Positions 30,331 through 32,123 of a stretch of 32,123 nucleotides of DNA are shown in pieces. Source of the DNA: JANNHP01 sp031404455 (GTDB lineage Bacteria > Planctomycetota > JAJSAM01 > JAJVHW01); contig JANNHP010000363.1 in NCBI GenBank assembly GCA_031404455.1, forward strand, positions 1-32,123, given 5' to 3'. Below the pieces are notes generated by a model. That model saw only the letters and a list, made by a program, of their open reading frames with translations. It ran no database searches and was not told where the DNA came from. How positions within the stretch are numbered: position 1 is the first letter of the stretch; every line of letters begins with the position of its first letter. A program made the position numbers and the translations under genes.

Positions 30331-32123
30331 TCACTTCCCGAGCCGGACCCGCGACTCCTCCGGCACGTTCACCTCGCCGCTGAGGTCCCGGCCGCAGTGC
30401 ACGCGCCACCGGCCCGGCGCCATGTCCTCGATCCGCGCCTTCGTCGTGACCTTGTCGAGGGTGAACGTCCGGAACCCGACGAGCGACGCGAACGGGTCGA
30501 TGAGCGGCTGGTCGTCTCCGGTCGGGACGTGGATGGAGCGCGGGTCGAACATCGTGTCGCAAGTCAACTGGCGGAACGTGATCGGCTCCTTCGTCCGGTC
30601 CGCCATCACTGCGGAGACGTCGAGATCGCCCGGCTCCGAGTGCGCCATCGGGCGCAACTGCGCCGCGGCGTTCGGGCGGAGCGTCCACCCGTCCACACAG
30701 GTGACGAGCCCCCGCGCGGTCGGGTGCGCGAGGAACACCACGCCGCGGCCGTCCCGGCGCCAGTCGTCGGGCGGCGGGAGGTGGAGCCATGTCCCGTCGT
30801 AGCTGACGCACGCGACCGGCTCGAAACGGCCGGTCGTGCGGCCGAGGAACGTGTCCTCGTGGTTCGTCGAGAGCCAGAAGGCGATCGACCGCGTTTGGCG
30901 GCCCGTGTCCCGCCACCCATCGAGCCGGATCTCCGCGTACGGCTGCGTGCGGAGCAGCACGGTGCCGAAATCGAGGACGCCCGAGGCCTCGACGTCCACG
31001 AGGAAGCGGATCCGTTCGAGCGGCCACGGGACCATCGACACGCGGAACTCGACGGGCTCGCCCGGCTTCGTCGGCTTCACGCCTTCGAGGAGGAACGATC
31101 CGTCGGCTGCGGTCGCCGTGCACCAGGGACCCGCCTCGACGAGCGCGCCCTGCAGAGGGCGCCGATCGGGCCATTGGAGGACGCCCTTGATCGAGCATGG
31201 CCCCGGCTCTGCCGGCGGGTCCGCGACGGGCGACATCACGATCTCCGCGCTCGCAGCGACGTCGGCGCGCGGCAGAATCACGTCGCCGTCCGTCGCCGCC
31301 CGTGCGCGGTGCCCGCGGCAGCGCACGAACACCGACTGCTCGACGCCCGCCGGGAGTCCGTCGAACCGGCACGTCCCGTCCTTGTCGGTCCGCTCGGAAC
31401 GGCGCGACGGGTAGAGCTTCACGAGGGCGTCCGCGAGCGGGCGGCCGGAGTCGTTCTTGACCGTGACGAACGCGGTGCCGACGGGCGGGCGACTGAGACG
31501 CGCACGCACCTTCCCACCGGTCGCCGGATCGATGACGACGACGCCCGGCGAGTGCCAGTCGGCGAAGCCCTCGACGCGCACGGTCACCTCCGCGAGTCCC
31601 GACGGCAGCGGCGGCGTCTCGAATCGTCCGGTCGCGTCGCTCGTCACCGTCACCGGTTCACTGAGCGGTCTGATCCGCACCTCGACCTCGGCCCCGGCGA
31701 TGGCGCCGCCGCCCACGTCCACCACGTCGCCGACGAGCGGTCCCGGCTTGCCGAGCAGCACGGGCACGCGCTGCGGCGGACCGCTCTCGGTCGTCACTTC
31801 GGCGCTCGCGACGGAACCGTCGCTCGCGCGTGCGATCGCCTTCAGCTTGAGACCCGGCCGCATGCGCGGGAACACCGCGATCCCGCGCTCATCGGTGCGG
31901 ACGAGCGGGGGCGTGTTCGCCTCGCCGACGAGCCAGACGTCGACCCCGGGAGCCGGCGTGCCCGACGCCGAGAGCACCGCCACCTCGACGGAGCCGCCCG
32001 CGATCAGCCCGACCTCGCGCTCGATCGGATTCTCGGCCGGCCAGACGTCGATCGTCGTGTCGGTGGACGCGGCGAGTCCGTCCGCTTCGACGTGGACACG
32101 GAACACGCCGACGACCGGCAGCG
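30331..32123 (-). CDS. Carboxypeptidase-regulatory-like (Ig/CNA-B type) repeat protein, 5' end beyond the window
   Basis: At least 597 residues are present; the frame stays open to the window edge, so the N-terminus and any signal peptide are missing. The N-terminal 370 residues are a string of carboxypeptidase-regulatory-like beta-sandwich repeats of about 80-90 residues. Each has a small variation of 'G-x-x-V-x-D-x-G-x-P-L-x-x-A-x-V', then a TDxxGxFxxxxLPxG turn: PGVDVWLVGEANTP, IAGAEVEVRIRPL, RPLADALVKLYPS and RPLQGALVEAGPW. The last 220 residues are beta-rich and unassigned. Such domains occur in outer-membrane receptors and surface proteins; an envelope location is likely. No catalytic motif is seen. 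Confidence 0.78.
   Translation of the reverse strand, partial: LPVVGVFRVHVEADGLAASTDTTIDVWPAENPIEREVGLIAGGSVEVAVLSASGTPAPGVDVWLVGEANTPPLVRTDERGIAVFPRMRPGLKLKAIARASDGSVASAEVTTESGPPQRVPVLLGKPGPLVGDVVDVGGGAIAGAEVEVRIRPLSEPVTVTSDATGRFETPPLPSGLAEVTVRVEGFADWHSPGVVVIDPATGGKVRARLSRPPVGTAFVTVKNDSGRPLADALVKLYPSRRSERTDKDGTCRFDGLPAGVEQSVFVRCRGHRARAATDGDVILPRADVAASAEIVMSPVADPPAEPGPCSIKGVLQWPDRRPLQGALVEAGPWCTATAADGSFLLEGVKPTKPGEPVEFRVSMVPWPLERIRFLVDVEASGVLDFGTVLLRTQPYAEIRLDGWRDTGRQTRSIAFWLSTNHEDTFLGRTTGRFEPVACVSYDGTWLHLPPPDDWRRDGRGVVFLAHPTARGLVTCVDGWTLRPNAAAQLRPMAHSEPGDLDVSAVMADRTKEPITFRQLTCDTMFDPRSIHVPTGDDQPLIDPFASLVGFRTFTLDKVTTKARIEDMAPGRWRVHCGRDLSGEVNVPEESRVRLGK

Overview
The window is GC-rich, densely coded bacterial chromosome, most likely from a Planctomycetota (PVC group) organism. 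The best lineage marker is the small gene at 3267-3668, which matches the Minf_1886 / 'Plancto_Ver_chp' family that I know only from Planctomycetes and Verrucomicrobia. Large exported repeat proteins (TPR plus metalloprotease, beta-propeller plus FN3, carboxypeptidase-regulatory-like) fit that assignment, but I cannot place it below phylum.

Layout. 3-956 (+) is the C-terminal end of an S41/Prc-like protease carrying four 15-residue Ca-loop-like repeats. 1037-5471 (-) holds a frameshifted laccase-domain (PgeF/YfiH) gene, an AI-2E family membrane protein, the Minf_1886-like gene, holB (DNA polymerase III delta') and tmk. 5472-5882 is gene-free. 5883-10003 (-) encodes an exported TPR/peptidase-MA protein and a DapL-like aminotransferase. 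10191-20209 (-) is one long co-directional regulatory block. In transcription order it reads STAS antagonist, NtrC-like sigma-54 activator, RsbW-like kinase, RsbU-like PP2C phosphatase, CheY-like receiver, membrane histidine kinase, MATE transporter and two coupled WYL regulators. Several of its genes overlap by 4-17 nt or sit 4 nt apart. After a gene-free stretch with two hairpin repeats come ald (-) and a divergent threonine ammonia-lyase (+). 23244-28437 (+) carries four poorly characterised genes: an exported propeller-like protein, an unknown soluble protein, an unknown membrane protein and an exported propeller/FN3 protein. 28559-29208 is a type II toxin-antitoxin pair (RHH antitoxin, PIN toxin). 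A structured non-coding stretch and tRNA-Val(GAC) follow, then a SAM methyltransferase (+) and a 5'-truncated carboxypeptidase-regulatory-like protein (-).

How the genes work together. The regulatory block combines a complete partner-switching module (STAS, anti-sigma-type kinase, PP2C phosphatase) with two-component parts and an NtrC-like activator, yet no sigma factor gene lies in it. The NtrC-like receiver is partly degenerate, so the activator may be controlled by partner switching rather than classical phosphorelay; this is inference. The second theme is small structured repeats: a hairpin family with three copies (two more than 17 kb from the first), a 149-bp inverted-repeat element, and a set of short repeats around the toxin-antitoxin/tRNA-Val segment, including an inverted copy of the tRNA 3' end.
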